A stretch of DNA of 64,000 nucleotides, from positions 33,728,797 through 33,792,796 of the forward strand of contig NC_089279.1 of assembly GCF_963678975.1 (NCBI RefSeq), written 5' to 3'. Under the pieces are notes generated by a model that made no database searches, was not told the DNA's origin, and saw only the letters and a program-made list of their open reading frames with translations. A program made the translations under genes and the position numbers. Position 1 is the first letter of the stretch. Each line of letters starts with the position of its first letter. Shown here in pieces: positions 11,488 through 23,355 of the stretch. Source of the stretch: Dysidea avara (taxonomy: Eukaryota > Porifera > Demospongiae > Dictyoceratida > Dysideidae).

Positions 11488-11764
11488 CTGCAAAATGTGA
11501 AAGAATCAATAAATTTTGCATTTAAATTCCCTGCAGTATTAAATTAATACTGATTCTATTTATGACCATCAGCTAGCATTTGATTGCTGTTATAGCAAAG
11601 CCGTAGGTATATATTTTATATTTTTACATAAAGCTAGGTGAAATGGTAATAAAAAATGAGGACAGAGTAAACAGGTTCATCATTAGCATGCTGTAGTAGT
11701 GTATAGAGTTGGTACTTAAGTTATGAACAATCTAAGCATTGTCACCCACAGGTGCACTTTTAGT

Positions 11765-11975
11765 GAGTTTCTGGAAGCCAGGCTTTTTAAGGCCGCACCA
11801 TTTTTTCAGTTTGGCTATTTTTATGTGGATTTCACTTCTTTTTGTACTTTATACGACCCCAAACCAGCCTATGGCTGACTTTGAGGTTTTTTTACTCACA
11901 TTTCTTCTTTTCTATGTAGATACAATGATGATTATTCAAGACAGACTTATAAATGTAAGTAATCTTTTTCAAACT
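11765..11975. repeat. Foldback repeat family, half copy 4
   Basis: One arm only: CCAGGCTTTTTAAGGCCGCA, then TTTGGCTATTTTTATGTGG, CCAAACCAGCCTATGGCTGA, ACTCACATTTCTTCTTTTC and TAGATACAATGATGATTATT. It is complementary to the outer left arm of the 9985-10475 copy. Confidence 0.6.
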
Positions 11976-12165
11976 ATATAAGGTTGATATACTCTAATAG
12001 AACAGTCAAACCCAAAAGACCCTTCCTCGAGTGAAGCGCAGCCTTGATGTTTTGTATAAGAAATTTGCAAACAGAAAAGATGAAGAAGCTTTTGTGTAAT
12101 TTAAATATGAGTTATTCTTCTATGGCAATGTAATTATGACTACATATAGTTGTGATAGCAAATTA

Positions 12166-13892
12166 ATTGATAATGTTACATCAAGAGTTAATAATAAGAG
12201 AGGAGATTGTCTAATGCCGTATAGTCCTGTAATAGATGATTGCACAGAAGTTAAATGGCTTCTTTTCCGCGTAACGTACTGACTGGCTAGTATATTTTTG
12301 CATACAACCACAAAGGCTATCCCAGACACAAGGGCGTGCGTTCAACTCGATATTCAAGTTCACCACGAAGAGCATCGCTCTGTTGCTTAAGAAAAATGTG
12401 GCTGTTAATCTCGAAGATAACTCTGGGGGAGAGCATCTGAGAAACCAATAAACATTGAACCAAAGGCGGAGTATCGCTTCGAACTTTTACTGCTTCGCCA
12501 TGTTACCCTACCTTTGAGCATTCTTCAATTGAAGGAGCACTGTTCCCTGTACATACCTGCTCAGTGTTTAGTTCAGTCTTCGAATATTCTCGAGAATTCA
12601 TCACGGTGTGGCTAAACTAATTGCGGTTAAGAAACGAACAAATACTAGAAGCTTATACATTATACGGAAAGGAAGCCGTTTAACTTCTGCACAATCATCT
12701 ATTACAGGCCTATACAGCGTTAGACACTCTCCTCTCTTATTATTAACTCTTGGTTAAATGTATTATTTCAAAATAAATGATAGCACAAGCAAAGTATGTC
12801 AGTTAAGGTTCATACAGTACATAGTTAATTAATTCCCCCAAAGAAATAGTATGTATTAATTAATAACCTTGTTCCCTGCAAAGCAATGGTACTCTAAAGC
12901 AAATCCAAACATGTCTAACAAGCTTGCAATTGAAATACCCTTATAGAACAGTCACTCAATATACTGTATAATATGTTGATTCAAACTGGGGATCTCATAC
13001 TTGACATCCATGGGCCTAACCCACTGAGCTACTATCTACCTCCTATACATTCTATCTCATCGATAAAAGTTCTAGTTTAAAAGTTCTAGGAAAATGCTTA
13101 AATGAGAATGCGAAAAAAATAGTATTGTATTATAGTAGGGATGGTTGAGCAGGCCAAAGACCCCCCCCCCCCCCCACTTTATGGGACAATGTTTACAAGA
13201 CTGAAAAGATCGCATGGAGATACTCTAATAGAACAGTCAAGAACAAGATACTCTAATAAAGCAGTCACAGTATTCAGAGAAGCAGTGTAGCGAGCTACAT
13301 ATGTGTAGTTATAAATAAGGAGATAATGGTTAGTTGGTGGAGGGCAGCTATTGTCAGCAGGTAGTTACCTTCCTTTTCTTTTTTGGTCTATCTTCAACTT
13401 ACAGCTAGACCCTGGCATCACTAAAAAGTCTTGCTACATCCCTGAGTTGGCCCTTTCACTTTTTGGCCTGCTAAACCACCCGTGCTGTAATACAATACTA
13501 TTTTTTTGCATTCTCATTTAAGCAATTTCCTAGAACTTTTAAACTAGAACTTTTAAACTAGAACTTTTATCGATGAGATAGAATGTATAGGAGGTGGATA
13601 GTAGCTCAGTGGGTTAGGCCATGGATGTCAAGTATGAGATCCCCAGTTTGAATCAACATATTATACAGTATACTGAGTGACTGTTCTATAAGGGTATTTC
13701 AATTGCAAGCTTGTTAGACATGTTTGGATTTGCTTTAGAGTACCATTGCTTTGCAGGGAACAAGGTCATTAATTAATACATACTATTTCTTTGGGGAATT
13801 AACTAACCATGTACTGTATGAAATTTAACTGACATACTTTGCTTGTGCTATCATTTATTTTGAAATAACACATGTAACATTATCAGAAACCA
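12166..13892. repeat. Nested palindromic elements (one inverted-repeat element inside another)
   Basis: Outer element: 12166-12277 is complementary to about 12655-12754 (shared: AGAGTTAATAATAAGAGAGG, GATGATTGTGCAGAAGTTAAA-like). Its right arm is interrupted at about 12755, and the missing end (GTAACATTAT) reappears at 13874. The interrupting element (about 12755-13876) has arms 12766-13135 and 13490-13866 that are nearly perfect complements. Its arms contain a tRNA-like segment with TAGCTCAGTGGGTTAGG and GTTTGAATC. Its loop (13138-13480) is a further repeat carrying a poly-C run and two GATACTCTAATA motifs. Confidence 0.7.
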
Positions 13893-14000
13893 TTTTGCTG
13901 CTCAGTACTCTAATTATACAAAGCAATAGAGACTGGCCTTGCCACCCCTGTCTCTACCGCCTATTTATAATTAGAGTACTTAGCAGCAAAATGGTTTCTG
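13884..14000. mobile_element. Small inverted-repeat MITE (117 bp)
   Basis: Ends are CAGAAACCATTTTGCTGCT and AGCAGCAAAATGGTTTCTG, extending inward through AGTACTCTAATTATA and its complement with one mismatch. The loop of about 45 bp is rich in C (CTTGCCACCCCTGTCTC). Confidence 0.7.
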
Positions 14001-14124
14001 TTAAATAAATTCAATTAACATGTGGTTAGTGGGGTTACATGTAATGAAGCTCTCCAACCATAAACAACCATTCAATCATTTTTACATTATTTTACTCTTC
14101 TCTCCTAAATTAATATCTCTGGCT

Positions 14125-14238
14125 ACAATTAAACAACCACAGTAGATTGCTAGCACTGCTTCTTTAAAATGTAGTTAGTATATACTAACTACATTTTAAA
14201 GAAGCAGTGCTAGCAATCTACTGTGGTTGTTTAATTGT
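14125..14238. repeat. Perfect 114-bp spacerless palindrome
   Basis: Arms of 57 bp (14125-14181 and 14182-14238) are exact reverse complements with no loop; the centre is GTTAGTATATACTAAC. No mismatch is found across the arms, which is unusual for decaying repeats and implies recent formation or correction. Confidence 0.9.
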
Positions 14239-14507
14239 TGTTGAATCAGTTACTTAACATATATATGCACATTGCACTCCCTAATAATCAAACAAAAATG
14301 CTAAATTTTATGTGGTCTGATGGCATGTCCAACTATAATTTTACCCTTGAATTGGCCAGGTGCTCCTGTAATGTATCAAAGAATCATGTGTTTATAAACA
14401 TTTTCAATATGTACAGCTATGTATTATGGTCTATTCAAATGATTACTACAGTGATGAATTTATCCCAGTACATGAAATGTTATTTACACAAGTTTTAGAA
14501 ATTTTAA

Positions 14508-14686
14508 GTTCGATTAGGGATCATAGAAAAAAAGTAGGAAAGAAGGGAGGTCACCTACACCTGCAGATATACTAGCGAACAATTAATCTCCAAGACCTTA
14601 AGGATTAAATGTTCACTAGTATATCTGCAGGTGTAGGCAACCTCCCTTGTTTCCCAACTTTCTTTTTCTGTGATCCCTAATCGAAC
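14508..14686. mobile_element. Inverted-repeat MITE (CCTACACCTGCAG family)
   Basis: Ends GTTCGATTAGGGATCA and TGATCCCTAATCGAAC; arms continue through AAGAAGGGAGGT, CCTACACCTGCAGATATACT and their complements. The loop is about 35 bp. A diverged relative is at 25187-25297. Confidence 0.75.
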
Positions 14687-14689
14687 AAA

Positions 14690-15870
14690 ATTCCTAATTT
14701 TCCTTAAATTTGTTTGTTTACTCTTTTGGAACATTATTATGACTGGTGAACCCATGCATGCTACATCAAAAGAAAGGATGGTGCCAGAATTAATGTTTTC
14801 ATCTGAACGTGCGGTCCAGCTATCAAATACTGCTTCGAAAGTGCAGTGGACATTACACCTTGCTTTCAGCTATGTTCAGCCTGTTACACAGCACTACAGA
14901 CAAAAAACAGTAGAAGAAGTGCCTCTGCAACAATCTAGTCACCACGAAAATACGTATGACAATCCGCGTGCTACCAACTATCAATTTTTTTCTGATGAAG
15001 TAGTAGTAACATGATACATAATAAACACATTAAACGGATGAGTCAAGCTGAACCTCTGCCAAGCGCAGTTCAGCAGAGGAACTAGGGTGCTCCACAAGCC
15101 TGACAGTCCTACTGCTCCGGATAGCCAAGATGGCAGAACAGAGTAGCCAAAGAAAATGCCCCCAACTATCAATTACTGCTTTGAAAGTGTAGCAGCAATT
15201 GAAGGGGTCAGTGGCAAAAGGGGACAAGTGCCATTAGAAAATTTAGGTTACCACATGGTGGGCATTAAACAGAATATTAGGGACATAATTAAATTATTGT
15301 GGTATTTGCTAAAAACTAATTTGAGACTGCCATGAACTTTTAAATTCTGTTGTTTACTTAGTGACAAGATTATTCACATGGTTAGAACAGACAATTCTAA
15401 TTTTTAGAAAACGTAAAATTTAAAATGACACATGTCCCCTTTTTCCACTGACCCCTTCAATTATGCTTCACTTTCAGCTATGTTCAGCCTGTTAAACAGC
15501 GCTACAAACAAAGAACAGTGCTAGAATTGCCTCTGCAATGAATCCAGTCACCAAGGAAAATACGGACAATTATTCTGACAATTCCCATTTGCAAATGTAC
15601 TGTAGGGAAGCTGTGCATTGCGCTACTGCGAATCAACACCTTTGGCTGTCAGCAAAAAGAAATGGGACACAAAGGAGGACAAAGGTAAGTCCATGATGCG
15701 TGCATTGTATGTACTGCAGTATGCCAAAAGGCATGTCTCGGGATGAAGCAATGTCAAACAGTGAAAAAATCAAGCCAATAGCCTTAGCCGTTATCGAGTT
15801 ACGCTTGCCTGAAGGCATCAGGCAGGCAGTTAGTAGAAAATTCCATTTAATTTTTTTTAATTTTGCAACA
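14690..15870 (+). repeat. Dispersed repeat, copy 1 (partner at 36890)
   Basis: Shares ordered blocks with 36890-37384: ATTATGACTGGTGAACCCA, ACATCAAAAGAAA, CAGCTATGTTCA.CC.GTTA, AATGGGACACAAA.GAGGA and AGCCTTAGCCGTTATCGAG. Internally, the CAGCTATGTTCAGCCTGTTA block appears twice (14867, 15476). The short frames here do not align between copies and are not called genes. Confidence 0.55.
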
Positions 15871-16475
15871 ATTTATTGGAAGCCTTTGGGATCGTACTAA
15901 AGGCACTCTTGGCCTTGGTTATACCTAACCAATATTGCCAAGGTGCCAGGATGGTGTTGAGTGAAATGTTTGGCTAGAAAAATCCAAATCTCCATGATCC
16001 CTAATATACAGTACTATCATAGTGTATGATAACAAATTTATGGCAACACATGCACATGACATAGGTCAGCATCAAAGACAGACTTTGACAAAATAGGAGC
16101 TCTATTGTGGGGAGTGACCATGACTAGGGTATTAGCAAACTGTGTTCTGTACTACAGTATTATTTTATTTTTAATCATGCATGCATCTCCAAACATATCT
16201 TAATTGCTTTAACTGTTAGTGCACTTCCCAGAGAATTCTTATCAGAACTCAAAGCAAGGTCTGGCGGAGCTCCATATAAGATCATAGGAGCATGCCTAAT
16301 AGATCTGCCATTAAGAAAGCACTACATATGATAGCATAATAATGATTTCAATGTTAGGTTGTGCAGTCTATAAAATCTATGCTCACACATCATGCATGCA
16401 CTCCCACACTTCAACTTAAACTTGAAGATAGCTATCCTGGGATGATGCTGTCCAACAGAGGATGTACATGCACTC

Positions 16476-16813
<338 letters not shown>

Positions 16814-16838
16814 ATTATATACAAAATTTAAAACAAAC

Positions 16839-17126
16839 TTTATCAGTGTGCTGGTTATAATATCCTACACGATCCCATGTGATGATGAAAAGGCTCTTCG
16901 GTATAAACAATCTTTGGTTTGGGAATGCAGATCTAATATCATTTTGAAATCTTTCCAGTAGGTCTGAATTACTTGTTTCTCTATACCACACTGCTCCTCC
17001 ATTCAATGGTCTTGTGTCTACATCAGCCCAGAAAGTAGCAACTATATCTTGAGTAGAATTTAGTGGAAAACCATCAGGAGTATACTGAGAGATGGCCTTT
17101 GTAAAAGAAATTGCACCATTGTTGAG
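16839..17126 (-). CDS. NIDO/IPT gene exon 2: core of NIDO domain
   Basis: 96 codons in phase 0 with the core NIDO signature: NNGAISF at the start, then YTPDGFPLN, VATFWADVDTR, GGAVWYRET, and TWDRVGYYN near the end. These are the hallmark blocks of the nidogen G1-like extracellular domain. The donor is AAA|GTTTGT at 16838. The upstream boundary is uncertain: the reading frame hits TGA at 17133-17135 and no AG lies between that stop and NNGAISF, so a canonical acceptor cannot be placed at the expected position. An AG inside the exon (ACAAAG before GCCATCTCT) is in phase 0 but would delete the conserved first block. A (CA)n tract begins about 25 bp beyond the donor. Confidence 0.75.
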
Positions 17127-18262
17127 CAAGCATCAGAAGAAAGATTACACTAACGAATATTATTATATCCATTACTGCACAAACTTATAGTTAAATCCTA
17201 CAGTTCAGTCTTTGCTGCTTGTACTGATCAATATAACTAGAATTCACATGCTTGCAGAATCATGATCGTGTACTCACATGTTACATAGTTATGTACATAT
17301 GAGTATAAACATGAATTGGGGAGTTTATGTAGTGTTGAAAGATATAGAAAAGCATGGGTATTTGTGACTGGATTTTGGAAAATCACCCTTATTGGTGCAT
17401 TGTTGATTCAGAGAAAAACAAACATATTTTAATAATTTAAAACTTTGTTACTCACCAGCCTTGGAAGCTACACATATGGAATTTTCAGCAAAGATGGAGC
17501 AATCCACAACCTTTAAGAGCAGCTAGTGGCCAAGGTAATCTCTGAAGAGTTTCCCGCCATTTTAGATAGGTTTTTTACCAGTGTTGCAGTATCATGAGTC
17601 CTCAAAAGGGGTGGAGGGTGGGGCGGGTAAGAAATAGACTACAAAGTGGATGAGAATGGTAATTGAAGGCACCAGACCACAAAGAGGCAGGAAATATACT
17701 GAAATCTCATGAAACAGACATACATCACACACTCAGCTCCCTGCTCGTCTGTCAAGAGTGTATGAACCCCCAAAGCACTTCCCTGTTGACTGCTGTTGTT
17801 CACGAGACCTGTACAGACATCTGGTGTGGTTATACTGGCAGCCAGAGAACAGTCCACCAAAAGTAGACCAGTCAGGTTGAAGGCAAGTTTGATATGGAAA
17901 TTGTTAGCCTGATAGAGCAGCAGCTTCATGCTGGTGTTATCTCACTTTTGGCTTTTGCACCCATATGGTTGATTTCACTAAACAATTATATTAAAAGGGC
18001 ACAAATCTTCATGCTTTTTGCCTTACCTGCTTTGCATGCACTACTCACCAAGTTTGCAGTTACCATACATAAATGAATGCAGCATCAATTTTGTTTTATT
18101 AACCAGTAAAATATTCAGCTGAATTACAATTGTGTAAGGTTATTATTGTTCAAGGATAAACAGACAGAGCCATATAGGCAAGTACTTCGGAAAAGCAGTA
18201 ATGTATAGTTAGTTTCACTATACAATCATAAGGACATAAAATATCTATGACATCACAAGACC

Positions 18263-20060
18263 TCAAATGAGTGTACATGTGAACATACGGAGGCTAAATA
18301 TAATAATCATGTATGTGTCCATTTTATGGCATTCAATCCAACACACTGCATCTCCTTTCTCTAGTTGCTTGTTCTGTGAATGGCTGTCCAGTTCTAAATC
18401 TAGGACCTTGTGATGAGACCATACTTGGTTCTGGTTTATTGGAGCTGTAGGAGGTTCTTCTGGTCTAGAATGTAGGTGACATCTGTTCCTTATGACAACT
18501 TCAGCGGCTTCATAAGTCAGGTGAACGGTTTGTACTAGGACTAGCCACAACAAACACTGCATCATCACACCCAAACTCTGGCAGTTTCATTGCTCTGGTC
18601 GAAGGTACACTTTTGAATCTGCTTAATTAAATGTTTATCTGTACTGTGAAATCTGACCACATGGCATGCAGACAATGAACAAATTGACTTCCTTAGCAAC
18701 TGGGCTGGATAAAATTGACACTAATACAATGGAGTTGATTTATAACCTAATAAAAGCAAGGTGTGAATTAGTATTTCCTTTAAGTTTCTTTGCTATTTTA
18801 GGGGCTCTTTCTACCTCGCCACTGTACTTGGGATGATATGAGTTACTTTTACTTGCTTGAAATTGAAACGTTTTTGAAAAATTCTTCAAACTTGTGAAAT
18901 GAACTGTTGTCTGAAACTACAACATGTGTATCCCATGTCAAGCTTTATGCCTGAAATACCACTCTTTGCAGTAGTAAATGACAACTTTACAATTTCGAAT
19001 CTGGAGTAGTAATCCACTTAGTAGATAAGCAATGCCTTTCAACTAGTCACTAACTTCTTCCACAGCCAGCTTGGCAGTGTAGATGGAACCATTGGCTCAC
19101 ACTGTATTTCAATAGTCTTGCAGTTCTAAATCACAGTCTTAATTGCTGAGTTAAGCCTGGCTACCAAACAGATAGAATCTATGCTTAGAAATTCCTTGGT
19201 GTCCCTGGTGAATACATACAAGTATATCCTGCAATTCTACCAGCATGCAAGAGCAGCTAATTATGTATCACTACATACACACCAATACTGCTTCATTGAA
19301 CCTTTGACAATAATGTTTGGCTGGCCACCTCTCTCAGTAATATTTCAGTACTTGTGGCAAGGTGAAGTCTTCCTGTTGTATTTGGCATATCTGTTCTAGC
19401 TAAGTTGTCAGCAATTGCTGGAATAGCTTCGACCACAGCAGACTTGAATGTTTCTAGTAGTTCTTGTAATTTATAGGAGTCAATTGGCTGTAACTCTTGT
19501 TCAGAGAGTATCCACTGTGGTAAAAGATTTTCCTGCAACATGAATGATATGAAAATTGAATATCATCCGATGTAATCTGAAATGTAAAACACAATGTGGT
19601 ATCCAATTTTTTTGTGTGCAAGCAATGAGATCAGATGTTTATGATCCATCACTGAATGTGACAGTTGATTTTTCATGCCAACAAATTGTTGCATCTCTGA
19701 AATGTTCTTTGGAGGCTGTGTGTTCAAGATTGTTTTAGGTCTAGCTTGTACACCAAGTTAATTAATAATGTGTCCTAGGAACTTCAGTTAATAATGTATT
19801 CTAGGAAAGTTTCCAGCTGAAACTAATTGTTTCAAGACTGCTAGCCTGATTTTTGCTAAACACAAGGACATCATCCATCAAACAAACTATATACACCTGG
19901 CAATCCATTCATCCATCAAACAAACTATATACACCTGGCAATCCATTCAATACTGCATGAGCTCTGCATCACTGAAACAGTTCAAGAGCACTTGTTATTC
20001 CAAATGGTCCTCTGATTTCCTTCTGCCATTAAATTGCCAATCACTACAACTCGATTCAGA
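18263..20060 (-). pseudogene. Decayed Ty3/gypsy-type retrotransposon pol fragment
   Basis: On the minus strand, frame-shifted remains of pol can be followed in order. There is a reverse-transcriptase block GPFGITSALELFQ (about 19990), the catalytic-box region read as VCLMDDVLVFSKNQ (about 19850-19890, canonical Y.DD), KFLGHII (about 19770), an integrase C-terminal piece with FEEFF and GEVERAPK-like sequence (about 18790-18870), and a tail RNRCHLHSRPEEPP (about 18480) typical of gypsy pol ends. Multiple stops and frame changes mean it is dead. A 38-bp tandem duplication (19874-19949) lies in the RT region. No LTRs were recognised. Confidence 0.6.
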
Positions 20061-20620
20061 GAATTCTGGTATGTCAACATTCAACATGGCCTAAACCAAC
20101 TCGGTATAACAAATCTCCCCATACACTTTCTAGTGTATTGAGCATTTTGGGACCATGTAATTAATGATGAACAAAGTATAGCAAATGTCCGCAAACTCAT
20201 TACAAGAAATGTACATTTCTGCACATTTGTCAAAAAGTGCTGTTTGTGTATTAGAATATTGAAATACTTGCACAAAAACCTATAAATTTAACAAGTTTTT
20301 TCAAGCTACCATAATATTACACGTGTAGCATACGTATAAGGGGGTGGGAGGGTGGGGGGGAGGGAGGGGAAGGGTGGGTGGGGCACCCACGCACAAGAAC
20401 ACGTAAAAGTAAAATAGCTGGCAATAAGCTTCACACAAAAGGCAAGGCGTCTTTATTATATCGCCACTACTATGAATTACTTTGTGGGTCATAAATTTGA
20501 ATGACAAACGGAATCACGAATTGTCCCGCCCAAACACAATGTATGCATCCAGCAGTGGCGTAAAGATGCTATAGTGACGGTCTGGGATGTATTTTTCTTT
20601 ATGAAATGCCTAGTCCTACG

Positions 20621-20646
20621 TTTGTTTGTTTGTTTGTTTGTTTGTC
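20621..20646. repeat. (GTTT)n microsatellite
   Basis: Six tandem GTTT units after TCCTAC. Confidence 0.9.
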
Positions 20647-21056
20647 TGTAATTTCGTTTGCTTTGCTGTGCCTATTTATTATGCTTATTCTAATTATTTA
20701 GTACAATGTTGTAATTCTAACTGATAAAGTGCGAGAGGTGAGGATGGTGACCTCTCAATGCCACTTCAAAAATGGTGACCCATGCAAATATATATGGTGA
20801 GTGTGTAAATTACAAGTATGTATGTCAGAGTTCATGTAGCTAATTCACATACGACACGACTACCTTCAGAGTATAAAACATTGCTAGTTTAACTTGTACT
20901 TCACAAGGATATGATTTTTGTTATTAAAGAAGTTGTCAGGGGTGCAGGCATAGGGGTATAGAAACAAAACTGCTCTGTACAAAATGGCCCTGTATACACA
21001 TACTTGAAATAAGGTGTTAATAGAAATGAATTGTGTGCTGATTTAAATGCAGTAAC

Positions 21057-21182
21057 TGTGTGTGTGTGTGAGTGAGTGAGTGAGTGAGTGAGTGAGTGAG
21101 TGAGTGAGTGAGTGAGTGAGTGAGTGAGTGAGTGAGTGAGTGAGTGAGTGAGTGAGTGAGTGAGTGAGTGAGTGAGTGAGAT
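21057..21182. repeat. (TGAG)n microsatellite
   Basis: A short (TG)n lead-in followed by about 28 tandem GTGA/TGAG units. The long Leu-Thr-His-Ser frames on the minus strand are its shadow. Confidence 0.95.
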
Positions 21183-22820
21183 GAGTGCTTGCTTGCTAAC
21201 TTCTTCTTCGTACTGTTGTTTGTACATGTGACCAGTGCCTGCATTCATACATTCATATGTTATTAATGTCTGCCATAAAATAATGTCATTATTCCCCAAT
21301 AGGTTCCTGAAGACTACTGACTTGCAGCTAAACTGACAGCCATTAGATTGATTATAACTAATTATTTATTAATTTTAATTATATGTGATCACGTGATCCC
21401 AATATAATAATAATAATATACGTATAGTCCTGTCTAAATGGGTTTGCTGCAAAGGAGAGATGCTAAACTCTGTAAACTGCTACATGGAATCAAGTTTTCT
21501 GTATTGTGCGGCCAGGACAGAACGCCGCCAGAAATATTAAAAGCTAGACGGTGTGGAGAGAGTAATAACTGAAAATCAGGATCTATCCTTCGTTAACAGA
21601 GACGAGATTACGTACAAACGAAGATGATAAGGAGCTAAGTCTCTTGGATACAGACCCACGTAAGTTCGTGTTGTGCGTAGTGTATTGTGTTTAAAACCTA
21701 TGCATTTCCTAAAGATTTTTAAAATTTAGTTGCCAGCCTTAGACCACCTTCAATCCGACCATTTAAGGTACTGCATGTAATTTTATGGTGCAGGTATTAC
21801 TTTCAATGCAGAGCCGAGTTAATATTTAACCTGTAGCTGTAGAATCCCATTCAGCACTGTATATTATTTTCGCTTCTCAGATATCAGGCCTACGACCCCT
21901 GATTTCTTATAATGTTCTTCATTTGCATTAAACTATAATAATGTAAAATGTTATAGCTATATAAAGATGGTTTAAGTTGCCTTTTATCTGTCCTACACAG
22001 TAAAACAAAATGGTGAATGCCATTACTAAAGAAGATCACTGCCACAATACTCATTATTTTTATGTAATAAGTAGTGATAGCTACAGTACTATAAAAAAAG
22101 TAGTGACAGTCACTAAATAATAGTGAGAATACTGTTATACATTTTAGCAGTGATATCCACTACTTTGCTTCACTGTGCTTGATAGACTAGTAGATAGAAC
22201 GTACATAGCTGTGTATCTGCTAACTAGCTACACAGCTCTACAAAACCACAAAGATGCTAGCACTGTGCTAGCCTTGCACTTGTACTATATGGCTGATGTT
22301 TATCTACACTCCCATACACACGTACTCAGACTCCATATCCTACACATGCATGCATCCCACTTATCATAATTAAATTAGCTACATACATAGAGGCTATCCT
22401 GACTAATGGCTTTTAAGTATATAAACTAGACAGGAAGCCATAGTCACTTTTGCGTTACTCCTTGTGTAGCTACAAAGTAACTGAAAACTGCACAGAATTG
22501 AATGAACTTTTCATTTATCTAAAAAGACAATATAGCTCAGTATCATGTGACTGCATGAGTATACCAATTTGATTGTAGCATGAGGAATAATTGAACAGAA
22601 GCAATCTTGTCCCAACTGCGTGATCTTACTGCTGTGTTGATAGTGAGCTAGGAAATACTACAGAATGCCTTCACTGTGTACAGCTAGCATCATAGCTATA
22701 CTCCCCACACTGTGACACGACGCATATTATGTAAACTTAGCGAAACACCCGGCGCCCAGTATCAAGTTCACACACACACTACAATTCACTATAAACTAGA
22801 ATTCACACATTTTTACTTAC

Positions 22821-23018
22821 GTAAACCACTTTGTAATTCTGATCAAAATAAGGGAAAGTAACGGATAAATCTACTGCTGGTGATGAGCTGTCGTCATTTC
22901 TAAACAATGAAGTATCTAACCTAGCAATTCCAAAGGGATAGAAATTACTCAGAGGAATGCAAAATACTTCTCCAAAATTGTTGGCAAAAGTAAATATAAA
23001 CCCTAGCCACAACAACAT
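22821..23018 (-). CDS. NIDO/IPT gene exon 1: signal peptide and start of NIDO domain
   Basis: 66 codons from ATG at 23018. Residues 1-20 are hydrophobic (MLLWLGFIFTFANNFGEVFC) and look like a signal peptide. They are followed by a nidogen-type opening: FYPFG near 26-30, then LSVTFPYFDQNYKVVY at the end, matching the usual FFG.NY..VYV region of NIDO domains. The exon ends in phase 0 at a strong GTAAGT donor. This ATG is chosen because it gives a signal peptide and lies 160 bp from the divergent Rab start. It is the first exon, so promoter elements should lie in 23019-23178. Confidence 0.8.
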
Positions 23019-23178
23019 TGTCTATCTGCGAGTCCTTGCTGCGAGTCGAGCTGTGAGTATCCGACACTTTCCGGATGCTACCCGCTATACATAATTAATA
23101 TCAGACGCATAGATGGGCGCGCCGCAAAACCACGTGATATGACAAATTTCCCTTTCACAACATCACGTGATTATTAAA
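23019..23178. promoter_or_regulatory. Divergent (bidirectional) promoter between NIDO and Rab genes
   Basis: The 160 bp separating the two start codons must hold both 5' UTRs and core promoters. Visible elements are two CACGTG E-boxes (23131-23136 and within TCACGTGA at 23163-23170), each followed by AT, and a GGCGCGCC palindrome (23116-23123). The block is more GC-rich than its surroundings, and no TATA box is obvious on either side. CACGTG cores are bound by bHLH factors such as USF, Myc/Max and MITF/TFEB; TCACGTGA is the preferred MITF/TFE form. Function is inferred. Confidence 0.6.
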
Positions 23179-23355
23179 ATGGCTTACAGCGGAAGAGGCC
23201 CGACGTACAAAGTTGTCTTATTAGGCGAATTAGGTGTGGGAAAGACGTCGTTGTTTAAGCGATTGAAGGACAACACTTTTGATGAATACCAGACGGCGAC
23301 AACGGGGATTGACAGCTGCACCAAAGTGATGAAGGTGGACAATGAACAAGTAATG
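23179..23355 (+). CDS. Rab-family small GTPase exon 1
   Basis: 59 codons from ATG (context AAAATGG; the upstream GTG at 23167 is not needed). It encodes the first part of a Ras-superfamily G domain: beta-1 YKVVLLG, P-loop GELGVGKTS (residues 16-24), and a switch I region ending in TATTGID with the Mg-binding Thr near 42. The exon ends in phase 0 after QVM at a GTAAGC donor, with the G3 motif in the next exon. The start lies 160 bp from the divergent NIDO gene. Expected role: membrane-traffic switch on a vesicle or organelle membrane. Confidence 0.9.

Larger units (their letters stand above)
17127..22820 (-). other. NIDO/IPT gene intron 1 (repeat-filled)
   Basis: About 5.7 kb between exon 1 (strong donor) and exon 2 (acceptor not resolvable). 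It contains a dead Ty3/gypsy fragment (18263-20060), a G-rich stretch (20341-20385), a (GTTT)n tract (20621-20646) and a (TGAG)n tract (21057-21182). In 21440-22800 I see no coding signal that stands up in any frame. Confidence 0.6.

Noticed and set aside
13596-13662. Possible tRNA gene
   Set aside because: A- and B-box-like sequences exist, but no full cloverleaf forms and the sequence is inside both arms of a palindromic repeat; treated as SINE-derived.
18263-18574. 103-codon frame with a hydrophobic start taken as a secreted protein
   Set aside because: Its RNRCHLHSRPEEPP segment and position fit the tail of the decayed gypsy pol on the same strand.
20901-21299. Open frames with Leu-Thr-His-Ser repeats
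   Set aside because: Translation of the (TGAG)n microsatellite.
21600-21670. Possible 5' UTR exon ending at CCCACGTAAGT
   Set aside because: A single donor-like site with no coding frame, promoter or partner acceptor that I could identify.
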